64,000 bases of DNA from Treponema bryantii (GTDB lineage: Bacteria > Spirochaetota > Spirochaetia > Treponematales > Treponemataceae), in assembly GCF_900111035.1 (NCBI RefSeq), contig NZ_FOFU01000005.1, positions 62,001 through 126,000 of the forward strand, given 5' to 3'. A program made the translations under genes and the position numbers. Under the pieces are notes generated by a model. It had not been told where the DNA came from and did not search any database. It saw only the letters and a list, made by a program, of their open reading frames with translations. Shown here piece after piece: positions 1-6,449 of this stretch (positions are counted from its first letter, which is position 1; each line of letters begins with the position of its first letter).

Positions 1-411
1 TCTTACCCAGCAAAATGAATCTATTCCTTTTGAACTCCCGAAAAAATCTATGAAAAGTAAATTTTCATTTTTATCAAATATTCCGAAAGCTGAGTCAGGT
101 TCTCCATAAATTGAATATTTGCCACTTTTATTCTTTTCAAGAGAAGCATAGATATCATAATATGCAAATTCGTTTCCAAAGTAATTCCATTTTTTTAATA
201 CTGGATATAAACGGTTTTTATATGATATTGGTGAATCCTGATTAAGAATGGAACGTTCTTCTGAAAACTTAAAGTTTTCGATTTTTGCATTTTTATCAAT
301 TGATTGAATTTCTGATATCCACCATTTTAATTCCGGTGGAAACGGAAATTCCTGAGCGAAAAGATTAATATTCAAAAACCCAATTAATAATATTATAAAA
401 AGTTTTTTCAT
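1..411 (-). CDS. Secreted protein, partial (cassette gene, runs off the window)
   Basis: The reading frame starts at ATG 411 and stays open to base 1, giving 137 residues with no stop, so only the N-terminal part is visible. The first ~20 residues (MKKLFIILLIGFLNINLFAQ) form a Sec signal peptide with a probable signal peptidase I site after FAQ. The rest is polar and rich in Trp, Tyr and Phe, and I recognise no domain in it. It is the last visible cassette of the array, with its start hairpin at 431-446 and the attC of the preceding cassette at 451-513. Function unknown; periplasmic or surface location is inferred from the signal peptide. Confidence 0.75.
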   Translation of the reverse strand, partial: MKKLFIILLIGFLNINLFAQEFPFPPELKWWISEIQSIDKNAKIENFKFSEERSILNQDSPISYKNRLYPVLKKWNYFGNEFAYYDIYASLEKNKSGKYSIYGEPDSAFGIFDKNENLLFIDFFGSSKGIDSFCWVR

Positions 412-450
412 ATATTTTTTCTAAAAAGGGCAGGCCAGTGAGCCTGTCGT

Positions 451-513
451 CATAACAATTGCTTAAACCGCAAACCGGTTTGACCGGTTTGTCGGCTTTG
501 AAGCTTTGTTAGG
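451..513 (-). repeat. Integron attC site 1
   Basis: On the coding strand it runs from CCTAAC to GTTATG. The arms pair around an apical stem AAACCGG/CCGGTTT. This copy uses the GCTTAAACC/GGCTTTGAAGC arm variant also seen in site 13. The hairpin that begins the next cassette is at 431-446 (CAGGC/GCCTG with the CAGTG loop, plus strand). The stop codon of the toxin gene at 509 lies inside the R'' end. Confidence 0.85.
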
Positions 514-859
514 TTTTGTTACCATAATATCGAGATAATTTTGAAATTATTATTTCTTCAAAATTTCTTCGGCCATCGATTATTGTGTGAACAATTATCG
601 TATTACCTGAGATTTCATAAACAATTCTATAATATTCTTGAATCAATTCTCTATATTTTGTTATTCCCTGTCGTTCCAATTCGGGAACTGTTCTTCCGCT
701 TTTAGGATGTTTCTGAAGGGACATTACATTTTCTTCAAACTCAGAAATTATTCTTTCAACGTAATTTGGACTTCGAGAATAATGATAAGCAGCAATTTCA
801 TCCAAATCTGCTTCGGCAAATTCTGAAATTATAATTTCTTCAATTTTTTCATCTTCCAA
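509..859 (-). CDS. RelE/ParE-family toxin
   Basis: This 116-residue protein has the RelE/ParE layout: an N-terminal EFAEADLDEIAAYH helix, a conserved LQKHPKSGRTVPEL loop and C-terminal strands with YRIVYEI and HTIIDGRR. Family members are mRNA interferases (RelE) or gyrase poisons (ParE); the sequence alone does not decide which. The gene overlaps the 3' end of the upstream antitoxin gene by 11 bp, so the two are translationally coupled. Its TAA stop is formed by the first bases of attC site 1, so no spare sequence separates gene and recombination site. With 849-1133 it forms a self-contained toxin-antitoxin cassette, a type common in large chromosomal integrons. Confidence 0.85.
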   Translation of the reverse strand: MEDEKIEEIIISEFAEADLDEIAAYHYSRSPNYVERIISEFEENVMSLQKHPKSGRTVPELERQGITKYRELIQEYYRIVYEISGNTIIVHTIIDGRRNFEEIIISKLSRYYGNKT

Positions 860-1133
860 GATTGTACTTCCTTCTTAGATTAGAAAAAACTTCTTTTGCA
901 GGTTTTGTTCTTCCAGCCTGTACATCCATTTCAGAGAATTGAATGATTTTTAACAGATTGAATGCATCTTTCATTTCCTGATAAGATTCAACATCAATTA
1001 ATACTGCCCGTGATTCACCATTTTGTGTAATGATTAACGGTTCTTTTTTGTCATTTACAAAATTCATCATGTCAGCGGCATTTGTTTTTATATAGGAAAT
1101 CGGTTTAATACATTCCTGAACATTTGTAATCAT
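849..1133 (-). CDS. Phd/YefM-family antitoxin
   Basis: This 94-residue protein has the Phd/YefM N-terminal DNA-binding fold: SYIKTNAADMMNFVN, then PLIITQNGESRAVLIDVESYQEM. The C-terminal part would wrap the toxin. The ATG at 1133 is preceded by a strong GGAGG ribosome site. A sigma-70 promoter overlapping a palindrome lies just upstream (1144-1181), which fits autorepression. It is the first gene of the pair with the toxin at 509-859. No intact attC separates this pair from the NUDIX gene at 1211-1714, so the three genes may share one cassette, or the attC between them may be lost. Confidence 0.85.
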   Translation of the reverse strand: MITNVQECIKPISYIKTNAADMMNFVNDKKEPLIITQNGESRAVLIDVESYQEMKDAFNLLKIIQFSEMDVQAGRTKPAKEVFSNLRRKYNLGR

Positions 1134-1143
1134 AAAAACCTCC

Positions 1144-1181
1144 AGTCTTTATATGATACTATATTAAGACTGATTTAACAA
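1144..1181 (-). promoter_or_regulatory. Promoter and operator of the phd/relE pair
   Basis: On the minus strand there is a -35 TTGTTA (1176-1181), a 17-bp spacer and a -10 TATCAT (1153-1158). An imperfect palindrome with AGTCTT/AAGACT ends spans 1144-1171 and covers the -10 box. This is the arrangement expected for autorepression by the antitoxin. Confidence 0.6.
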
Positions 1182-1210
1182 GAAAAAAGTAACTTTCCGT
1201 ACAGATAAAC

Positions 1211-1714
1211 CTAACAGACTATATCTTTATACAATTCAAATCTAAGACTAACCGAATAGACAAATTCACCATTATCTATCATCTGCTGGATTTCTTCCGG
1301 ACTGCTCCATTTTGCATCTATAGTTTCTCCCGGCTGCAGGCGGATATCTTTAAGGTCAACATCTTTACATACCAGAAATAAATCCAGAAAATAGTTTTTC
1401 TTTTGATAAGTTGCAAAAAGCTTTAATTCTGATTCATCAATCTTAATGCCGGTTTCTTCTTCCAGCTCTCTAACAGCAGACTGTTTTGTAGTTTCGCCGG
1501 CAAGTGTACCACCTCCGGAAAATTCCCAAAGATTACCGCTTTTTTTATCGGGGTGCCTTTTTGTTATTAAAAATTTGCCCTCAGAGTTCTTTACCCAAAT
1601 TTCAGCACAAACATAAAACTCTCCTTCTGAAAAAGGCTGCCCTCGTTCATGAGTTTTATTTAGTGGATTTCGCTGACTATCATATAAATCCCAAAGTTCC
1701 ACTTTTTCCTCCAT
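1211..1714 (-). CDS. NUDIX hydrolase
   Basis: This 167-residue protein contains a NUDIX box (GGTLAGETTKQSAVRELEEE then TGI, about residues 68-90), matching GX5EX7REUXEEXGU, so a metal-dependent nucleoside-diphosphate-linked hydrolase is expected. The N-terminus (ELWDLYDSQRNPL) resembles the isopentenyl-diphosphate-isomerase-like branch of the family, seen in many uncharacterised bacterial NUDIX proteins. The substrate cannot be told from sequence. The start at 1714 is followed by the family's usual N-terminus. The cassette-start hairpin is 25 bp upstream (1739-1751). Its leader shares the ATAAGTGG block with the leaders of the GNAT gene (5505) and the lipoprotein gene (16806). Confidence 0.88.
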   Translation of the reverse strand: MEEKVELWDLYDSQRNPLNKTHERGQPFSEGEFYVCAEIWVKNSEGKFLITKRHPDKKSGNLWEFSGGGTLAGETTKQSAVRELEEETGIKIDESELKLFATYQKKNYFLDLFLVCKDVDLKDIRLQPGETIDAKWSSPEEIQQMIDNGEFVYSVSLRFELYKDIVC

Positions 1715-1756
1715 CTACTTTTTCTAAAAAACATAAGTGGCGCAGTGCGCCATCAA

Positions 1757-1817
1757 CCTAACAACTGGTTGTACCGCAGGCAGCTTGACTGCCTGTCGGC
1801 TACGAACCTTTGTTATG
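1757..1817 (-). repeat. Integron attC site 2
   Basis: This is a standard 61-bp site. On the coding strand it runs CATAACAAAGG ... CCAGTTGTTAGG, with outer arms that pair, two extra unpaired bases in the R''-side arm, and an apical stem CAGGCAG/CTGCCTG with loop CTTGA. The R' core GTTAGGT fits the GTTRRRY consensus. The next cassette's start hairpin is at 1739-1751 (GGCG/CGCC). Confidence 0.9.
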
Positions 1818-1821
1818 TGAT

Positions 1822-2034
1822 TTACTTAATAAACGCAACTTCCAGATGTTTCTTTTCTTTTACACAATCCAACAGATAATAATTGATTATATTCTGATAC
1901 GGCATACCTGTTTCTTCTGCCATATTCTTAAAATATTCAATTACCTGATCGTCAAGGCGAATTGTTATTTGTTTCTTGAGTCTGTCTGCATAAGGATTTT
2001 TGATTCCTTTTGAAAAATCGTAATTGTCTCTCAT
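1822..2034 (-). CDS. brnA: BrnA-family antitoxin
   Basis: From the ATG at 2034 this is a 70-residue ribbon-helix-helix protein. The KKQITIRLDDQVIEYFKNMA segment is the DNA-binding strand and first helix, followed by MPYQNIINYYLLD. BrnA neutralises the BrnT ribonuclease and represses the operon. I chose 2034 because GGAGG sits 8 bp upstream, inside the last codons of brnT; a longer frame starting at 2130 lies entirely within brnT. The order, toxin first and antitoxin second, is typical for brnTA. attC site 2 begins 4 bp after the stop. Confidence 0.85.
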   Translation of the reverse strand: MRDNYDFSKGIKNPYADRLKKQITIRLDDQVIEYFKNMAEETGMPYQNIINYYLLDCVKEKKHLEVAFIK

Positions 2035-2035
2035 G

Positions 2036-2323
2036 TTATTTTCCTCCATATTGTGCGGCTTCAAGTGTATTCGCTCTTCGGGCCGAAATAATTCTAATTC
2101 TGTCATTTTCTCTGTAACAATGGCAGACAACCAGCATATGTAACTCGGAACTTAAGCCAAGCATTACAAACCTGTCTTCGTCCATACTTGAATGATCCGG
2201 ATCAGCAATTAAGATAGCGTTTTCATCATAAAAAACACTTTTTGCTTCCTCGAAAGTTACTTTGTGTTTTGTATAGTTTAATTCAGCTTTTACAGGATCC
2301 CATTCAAAGATTAATTCATCCAT
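2036..2323 (-). CDS. brnT: BrnT-family ribonuclease toxin
   Basis: From ATG 2323 this gives 95 residues beginning MDELIFEWDPVKAELNYTKH, the hallmark BrnT N-terminus (FEWDxxKAxxNxxKH followed by VTFEEAKSVF). The C-terminal RENDRIRIISARRAN is also typical. BrnT is a RelE-fold ribonuclease. A frame extension upstream to 2359 is unlikely because it runs through the promoter. The -10 box TATAAT ends 6 bp before the ATG and there is no Shine-Dalgarno sequence, so the transcript is probably leaderless. Confidence 0.88.
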   Translation of the reverse strand: MDELIFEWDPVKAELNYTKHKVTFEEAKSVFYDENAILIADPDHSSMDEDRFVMLGLSSELHMLVVCHCYRENDRIRIISARRANTLEAAQYGGK

Positions 2324-2359
2324 AATTATATTATAATTATAGTTTTTCAGAATCGTCAA
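2324..2359 (-). promoter_or_regulatory. brnTA promoter and operator
   Basis: On the minus strand there is a -35 TTGACG (2354-2359), an 18-bp spacer and a -10 TATAAT (2330-2335). An AT-rich near-palindrome (ATAATTATATTATAATTAT, 2322-2340) covers the -10 and reaches the start codon. This fits repression by the BrnA dimer. Transcription would begin within a base or two of the ATG. Confidence 0.6.
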
Positions 2360-2365
2360 GCATAA

Positions 2366-2390
2366 AAAACGCGGCTTGACCGCGTTTTAA
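2366..2390 (-). terminator. Hairpin terminator, possibly a collapsed attC
   Basis: A stem AAAACGCGG/CCGCGTTTT with loop CTTGA is followed on the minus strand by a T-run, directly after the stop of the 2392-2637 gene. The loop is the same as in the attC apical stems. Since full attC arms are missing between two otherwise separate genes, this may be what remains of an attC site. Confidence 0.6.
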
Positions 2391-2391
2391 T

Positions 2392-2637
2392 TCATTTTTT
2401 GTTTTTTCCAGCAGATTGGCCATAATCCAATTTTGGACACAATTCCAATGTTTTATCTAAATCTGTAATTTCCGATATAGATAAAACCTTTATATCTTTT
2501 ATTTCATGTTTCTTGTCACACAAAAATTGCCAATCACCGTCACTGTCATGATGTATAAAAGAAATTTGTCTTTCCTTGTTTAATATATGACTACATACAA
2601 AACAATATGTATTAGGATTTCTTATATCTTGGAACAT
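2392..2637 (-). CDS. Small cytosolic protein with a CxxC motif
   Basis: From ATG 2637 this encodes 81 residues with no signal peptide. Visible features are YCFVCSHIL (CxxC), HHDSDGDWQFLC and VLSISEITDLDKTLE near the C-terminus. I recognise a recurrent small-protein pattern (short CxxC protein with DGDWQFLC) but cannot name a function; roles as an immunity or regulatory protein are only guesses. The start at 2637 is chosen because GGAGA precedes it by 7 bp; an upstream frame to 2685 would run through the cassette-start hairpin and into attC site 3. Confidence 0.65.
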   Translation of the reverse strand: MFQDIRNPNTYCFVCSHILNKERQISFIHHDSDGDWQFLCDKKHEIKDIKVLSISEITDLDKTLELCPKLDYGQSAGKNKK

Positions 2638-2677
2638 TTTTATTCTTTCTCCAAAAGCGCCCCAGTGCGGGCGTCCA

Positions 2678-2738
2678 CATAACAACTGGTTGTACCGCAG
2701 CGGGCTCGACCCGCTGTCGGCTACGAACCTTTGTTATG
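2678..2738 (-). repeat. Integron attC site 3
   Basis: A standard 61-bp site, CATAAC to GTTATG on the coding strand, with apical stem CAGCGGG/CCCGCTG and loop CTCGA on the plus strand. The next cassette's start hairpin is at 2658-2673 (CGCCC/GGGCG). Confidence 0.9.
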
Positions 2739-2742
2739 CTAT

Positions 2743-3519
2743 TTACTGAATTAACTGATTATCAGCTAAAATTTCAAATTTGGTAGTTAATAAATTAATT
2801 TTTCCATTATTATTTACAAATTGTTTTGTAGTGACTGTAAATTGATTTGGAACAAGAAAATCCATTTTTTCTATATAATCTATTTCTAATGAAAAATCAA
2901 ATGAATGAAAAAAATTTTTTGATTCAAAATTCAATAAGTAGTTTTTATTGTTATAAGTTTTATAGTTATATTTTGTATCAACTTGAGTTTTTTGAGAATC
3001 CTTTTTTATATATGTTTGAAATCCTGATAATAAATTATTATTAGTGATATAATAATTTATACAATCAACTGAATTATAGTAATATTCATTACAATATATT
3101 AAATCTTTATCTGAATTTTTATATAGTGTTAATTCTTGAGGAAGCGCTTTTCCAAAATAAAAACCTGATAAATATTTTAATAACATTGTTATTTCTGAAA
3201 TTGATTTTCTTATAAAATCGGCTTCTTCTTCTGTAGAACCTAAGTTTTTATATTTTTCTGTTAGTTGAATATCTATATTTCCATGATCTAAAATTACTTT
3301 GAATATATTCTTATCTTCATATTTACTTTGTTGTATTTCATTAGTGATTATAATAAATTCTAAATACTTATCATTGTAAGGATTACAATTCTTGTTTATC
3401 AGTTCGATAGAATTTAGTTCATTATTATTAGCTATTGTCGAAAAATCAGTTTTATTTGATGCACAAGACATAATCAAAACTGATGAGATTAAACATAATA
3501 AATAAACACTCTTTTTCAT
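2743..3519 (-). CDS. Lipoprotein of unknown function
   Basis: This 258-residue protein starts MKKSVYLLCLISSVLIMSCA; IMSC is a lipobox, so Cys19 should be lipidated and the protein anchored in a membrane facing the periplasm or outside. The mature part is rich in Asn, Tyr and Lys and has no recognised domain. Codon usage is strongly AT-biased compared with core genes such as aspS. It is a single-gene cassette bounded by attC site 3 (after the stop) and attC site 4 (before the start), with its start hairpin at 3535-3549. Confidence 0.75.
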   Translation of the reverse strand: MKKSVYLLCLISSVLIMSCASNKTDFSTIANNNELNSIELINKNCNPYNDKYLEFIIITNEIQQSKYEDKNIFKVILDHGNIDIQLTEKYKNLGSTEEEADFIRKSISEITMLLKYLSGFYFGKALPQELTLYKNSDKDLIYCNEYYYNSVDCINYYITNNNLLSGFQTYIKKDSQKTQVDTKYNYKTYNNKNYLLNFESKNFFHSFDFSLEIDYIEKMDFLVPNQFTVTTKQFVNNNGKINLLTTKFEILADNQLIQ

Positions 3520-3553
3520 TTTTATTTATCCAAGCACCTCAGTGAGGTGTCAG

Positions 3554-3614
3554 CATAACAACTGGTTGTACCGCAGCGGGCCTGACCCGCTGTCGGCTAC
3601 GAACCTTTGTTATG
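3554..3614 (-). repeat. Integron attC site 4
   Basis: A standard 61-bp site with apical stem CAGCGGG/CCCGCTG and loop CCTGA (plus strand). The next cassette's start hairpin is at 3535-3549 (CACCT/AGGTG). The upstream cassette's 3' non-coding module (3615-3815) abuts it directly. Confidence 0.9.
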
Positions 3615-3815
3615 ACAAATATATTTCTTATACAGAATTAGATTCCATAAAACCTTTTTTCTTTATGAAAATTCTGTACAACCAAATGAAGCATATGCTT
3701 CTATTATTATACTTTTCCTAAGCGGCGTAAAGCCGCGTACTATCGCTTCTTCGCGTAAATCCTAAAGTTCAATTTCATTTAAGAAAGCAAGCTCGACTTG
3801 CTTTCTTAAATATTC
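3615..3815 (-). repeat. Structured non-coding module, copy 1
   Basis: This gene-free stretch lies between the stop of the 3821-4282 gene and attC site 4. It has close relatives at 7588-7785 and 11161-11357. On the coding strand it contains a strong hairpin at 3778-3810 (AAGAAAGCAAG/CTTGCTTTCTT, loop CTCGA on the plus strand), a GCGGC/GCCGC hairpin around 3722-3735, and a longer imperfect hairpin at about 3632-3682 with ACAGAAT/ATTCTGT ends. No open reading frame of note is conserved. Confidence 0.75.
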
Positions 3816-3820
3816 TTCTA

Positions 3821-4282
3821 TTACCAAACTCTTAATTCAGTATATTCTGTAATTATTTCACCATCATCAAAACTATATACAATTTTTCCCATGACGTTTT
3901 CAAAATATTCCATTTCTTTAATCCAATGATAATCTTTAATTATATTAAACATTCTCTCATTGTTTATTTTTTTATTTTTTATAATAGTAACTTCGCCATC
4001 CTCTGATTGATAAGAAAAACTATAAATTGTCATTTTGTTCCATGTTATATTCTTATCAACTAAAAAATCGAATACTCGATGAGTAAAAGGAAATGGAAAT
4101 GCTTGTACTAAATGAGTAGAAAGTACAATATTATTATGATTTTCTGGATCAGTTTCTTCTTCAGAACAATAATTCTGTTGGAAAGCCCAATATGGAAAAT
4201 TTTTATTAACTATCTCAAAATTTATTGCGTAACATTTAAAAATACATACACATATAAATAATAACGAAACAGTTCTTTTCAT
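3821..4282 (-). CDS. Secreted protein of unknown function
   Basis: From ATG 4282 this gives 153 residues with a signal peptide (MKRTVSLLFICVCIFKCYA), so export is expected. The mature protein is small and has no recognised domain; it ends with a strand-rich segment (YSFDDGEIITEYTELRVW). The frame could be extended to 4324, but that part would translate the cassette-start hairpin (4302-4317) and attC site 5, so I reject it. The gene is followed directly by copy 1 of the structured module. Confidence 0.7.
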   Translation of the reverse strand: MKRTVSLLFICVCIFKCYAINFEIVNKNFPYWAFQQNYCSEEETDPENHNNIVLSTHLVQAFPFPFTHRVFDFLVDKNITWNKMTIYSFSYQSEDGEVTIIKNKKINNERMFNIIKDYHWIKEMEYFENVMGKIVYSFDDGEIITEYTELRVW

Positions 4283-4321
4283 TTTTTCTCCAAAAAAAGG
4301 GCAGGCCAGTGCGCCTGTCGT

Positions 4322-4382
4322 CATAACAACTGGTTGTACCGCACGCGGCTTGACCGCGTGTCGGCTACGAACCTTTGTTAGG
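4322..4382 (-). repeat. Integron attC site 5
   Basis: A standard 61-bp site. Apical stem CACGCGG/CCGCGTG, loop CTTGA: both stem strands differ from sites 3 and 4 and still pair. The next cassette's start hairpin is at 4302-4317 (CAGGC/GCCTG). Confidence 0.9.
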
Positions 4383-4390
4383 TTGCGTTT

Positions 4391-4732
4391 TTAAAATGCC
4401 AATTCCATAGAATTTAATTCATCATTAAGTGACTTTTCTACAAAACTATTTAAAGACATATTTAATTTTTTTGCAGCGATAGCAATTTTACTATGGAATA
4501 ATGGTGAAATGCGAACATTGAATTTTCCTGAGTAAGGCTTTTCTGGTTCAACTCCGTCTTCTTTACACCATTCAAGATAATCATCAACGGAAGCATGAAA
4601 TTCATTTTCCACTTCATCTACTGATGTTCCCTGAAAAGTAATTACAGTACGAGTATTAATTACTTCGCCCGAAAAGATGCGAGCTTCATCATCATATTCA
4701 ACTACACCAACAAATCCTTTATAAGTCATCAT
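4391..4732 (-). CDS. hicB: HicB-family antitoxin
   Basis: This 113-residue protein joins the HicB degraded RNase-H-like domain (MTYKGFVGVVEYDDEARIFSG, then TFQGTSVDEVENEFHASVDDYLEWC) to a C-terminal ribbon-helix-helix segment (SGKFNVRISPLFHSKIAIAA, then LNMSLNSFVEKSLNDEL). This is the class that binds DNA through the C-terminal domain. AGGAG lies 6 bp before ATG 4732. The start overlaps the end of hicA by 14 bp, so the two are coupled. attC site 5 lies 8 bp after the stop. Confidence 0.92.
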   Translation of the reverse strand: MMTYKGFVGVVEYDDEARIFSGEVINTRTVITFQGTSVDEVENEFHASVDDYLEWCKEDGVEPEKPYSGKFNVRISPLFHSKIAIAAKKLNMSLNSFVEKSLNDELNSMELAF

Positions 4733-4982
4733 CTTTTACTCCTGCATTTTCAAGAAATCTTCGCATTGATTTTACAGCACCTTTGTCTGTAACTTTTTCT
4801 GGATGAGGTCTGTGGAAGACAGCCCTTTCTCCTTTTAATTCAATACGAACTCGAGACCCATTTCCTTCGGAAATTTTTGCTCCAAGTGATTCTAAGAATT
4901 TTTCAATATCTTTCCATTCAATATCTGATTGGACAGGATTTTTAAAAATTCTTTGATAAACTTTTTTTTGTTTTGAGTTCAT
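4719..4982 (-). CDS. hicA: HicA-family mRNA interferase toxin
   Basis: This 87-residue protein matches the double-stranded-RNA-binding-like HicA fold: SDIEWKDIEKFLESLGA, then SEGNGSRVRIELKGERAVFH (the catalytic His lies in this RAVFHRPHP block) and KGAVKSMRRFLENAGV. It cleaves mRNA and is neutralised by HicB. There is no Shine-Dalgarno sequence and the -10 hexamer TATCAT ends 6 bp before the ATG, so translation from a leaderless transcript is likely. The same arrangement is seen for brnT. Confidence 0.92.
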   Translation of the reverse strand: MNSKQKKVYQRIFKNPVQSDIEWKDIEKFLESLGAKISEGNGSRVRIELKGERAVFHRPHPEKVTDKGAVKSMRRFLENAGVKDDDL

Positions 4983-4988
4983 AAATAT

Positions 4989-5017
4989 ATGATACTAGAA
5001 AATGGTACTAAAGGCAA
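4989..5017 (-). promoter_or_regulatory. hicAB promoter
   Basis: On the minus strand: -35 TTGCCT (5012-5017), 17-bp spacer, -10 TATCAT (4989-4994), then six bases and the hicA ATG. AGTACC and AGTATC half-repeats in the spacer are possible HicB contact points. Confidence 0.5.
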
Positions 5018-5026
5018 ATTCTTTTT

Positions 5027-5064
5027 TTAACTGGCGGGCTTGACCCGCCTTGTAAATTATTAGG
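5027..5064 (-). repeat. Vestigial attC between hicAB and the GNAT gene
   Basis: A GGCGGG/CCCGCC stem with loop CTTGA (5033-5049) is flanked by TTAAC on the left and ATTAGG on the right. The apical stem and both outer ends of an attC site are recognisable, but most of the inner arms are gone. It is not followed by a T-run on either strand, so it does not look like an ordinary terminator. Confidence 0.5.
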
Positions 5065-5085
5065 ATGAAAAAATTTATGCTATGA

Positions 5086-5505
5086 CTAAATTGCTTTTAT
5101 CAAAAACATTTCCATTGGTTGTTCATAGTTTGGGATATCAATTATAAGACCTCCACAATCTTTATATCCAAGCTTTCTGTAAAAATGTTGTGCAGTTTCA
5201 TCTACCTGGGTTGAAGTAAGGACAAAATCATATCCTTGAGATTTCATATCTTTTTCCCAATATTCTAATAATTCCTTTCCATATCCCTTTTTCTGATTAT
5301 TCCAATCAATGAAAAGCATTGTACAAAATGGGGTATTGTCCCAGAATAAATTATATCGAAGAAGTCCAACAGGTTTATCATTTTCAAGCAATACATATCC
5401 TTGCTTGGAATTTACTTTTTTTTCAAATTCTTTTTCAGGAAGATGTCTGTCGAGGGTGTACCAAAACTCTTTATCCGATATTTCGACATATTTTATTTTT
5501 GTCAT
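5086..5505 (-). CDS. GNAT-family N-acetyltransferase
   Basis: From ATG 5505 this is a 139-residue GNAT domain. Visible elements are KPVGLLRYNLFWDNTPFCTM on the central strands, the acetyl-CoA-binding loop NQKKGYGKELLEYWEKD (Q/RxxGxG/A type), and the C-terminal AQHFYRKLGYKDCG motif. The acceptor substrate cannot be inferred. I chose ATG 5505 because GGAGG lies 5 bp before it; the upstream TTG at 5517 would itself be part of the ribosome site. The leader, from the start codon to the cassette hairpin (5569-5581), is clearly related to the leader of the lipoprotein gene at 15871-16806. Confidence 0.88.
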   Translation of the reverse strand: MTKIKYVEISDKEFWYTLDRHLPEKEFEKKVNSKQGYVLLENDKPVGLLRYNLFWDNTPFCTMLFIDWNNQKKGYGKELLEYWEKDMKSQGYDFVLTSTQVDETAQHFYRKLGYKDCGGLIIDIPNYEQPMEMFLIKAI

Positions 5506-5586
5506 AAAATCCTCCAAGATTTTATTTATTTAAATTTTGTTGGAAGATTTTCCTTATTACCAATAAGTGGCGCAGTGCGCTGTCAA

Positions 5587-5647
5587 CCTAACAATTGGTT
5601 GTACCGCAGCGGGCTCGACCCGCTGTCGGCTACGAACCTTTGTTATG
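5587..5647 (-). repeat. Integron attC site 6
   Basis: A standard 61-bp site; R' core GTTAGGT. Apical stem CAGCGGG/CCCGCTG, loop CTCGA. The next cassette's start hairpin is at 5569-5581 (GGCG/CGCT, closing with a G-U pair). Confidence 0.9.
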
Positions 5648-5654
5648 TGTTTTA

Positions 5655-6344
5655 TTATTTTATAATATCTTTCATGGGTTGTGGAAGATATTCATATAAG
5701 TCAGGATTCAATTGTATTCCCTTTCTCAATAATTCAATAGCTTTATCGTTTTCATGATTTTCATATTTATAAATTCCTAATGCAATAAAACCTCTAGGAT
5801 CAGGATTTTCAGATTCTATAGATTTAAGGAAATCTTTTTTCGCTTTTTTATATTTGTTTATTTTATCAAAAAGAGTTCCTCTAGAATAAATAAGGTCTGT
5901 TCTATTTCTATTCTTTCTGATTAGTACTGAATAAACTAAAATTGCAGATTTAATTTTATTTTTTGCGACAAGTGCTTGAGCATTTTGTTCTATACAGAAT
6001 TCTTTGAAAAACTTTATGGAAAAATAATATATCAATACACAAATACAAATAAGAAAAATTAACAGAACTTTTAACTGGATAAAAGTTTCTCCATGTTTTA
6101 TCCGTAATAGAATTTCAATAGTGGAGATGCATAAAATAATGGATGAAGTAACTAAACTTAAAAATATACTTTTCCATGTATATTTAATAAAACCAAAGAG
6201 TATAAAAACAAATAAATAATTTCTTAAAATATCTAATATAAATGCTGTAGTAAACTGATTTATAAAAATAATTCTTGAGGTTGTTATTACAATAAGTAAA
6301 AGGGATAAGATGATTAAGAAAAAATTTAATAATTTTTGTTTCAT
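5655..6344 (-). CDS. Membrane protein with C-terminal TPR-like repeats
   Basis: This 229-residue protein has about four hydrophobic segments in its first 115 residues (near 8-28, 35-55, 60-80 and 93-112). A soluble C-terminal domain follows with two or three tetratricopeptide-like units (AILVYSVLIRKNRNRTDLIY, KKAKKDFLKSIESENPDPRG, NDKAIELLRKGIQLNPDLY). TPRs bind proteins, so an adaptor role at the inner membrane is plausible but not shown. It is a single-gene cassette between attC sites 6 and 7. Confidence 0.72.
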   Translation of the reverse strand: MKQKLLNFFLIILSLLLIVITTSRIIFINQFTTAFILDILRNYLFVFILFGFIKYTWKSIFLSLVTSSIILCISTIEILLRIKHGETFIQLKVLLIFLICICVLIYYFSIKFFKEFCIEQNAQALVAKNKIKSAILVYSVLIRKNRNRTDLIYSRGTLFDKINKYKKAKKDFLKSIESENPDPRGFIALGIYKYENHENDKAIELLRKGIQLNPDLYEYLPQPMKDIIK

Positions 6345-6380
6345 TTTTCCCTCATATCAGCGCCCTAGTGCGGGCGTCCA

Positions 6381-6441
6381 CATAACAACTGGTTGTACCG
6401 CAGGCAGCTTGACTGCCTGTCGGCTACGAACCTTTGTTATA
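6381..6441 (-). repeat. Integron attC site 7
   Basis: A standard 61-bp site with apical stem CAGGCAG/CTGCCTG and loop CTTGA. The next cassette's start hairpin is at 6361-6376 (CGCCC/GGGCG); it is the only copy with TAGTG instead of CAGTG in the loop. Confidence 0.88.
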
Positions 6442-6449
6442 TGCTTATA

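Noticed and set aside
1134-1215. An attC site between the NUDIX gene and the phd/relE pair.
   Set aside because: Only a short CCTAAC is present (1210-1215), with no paired arm or stem. The stretch is better explained as promoter and operator.
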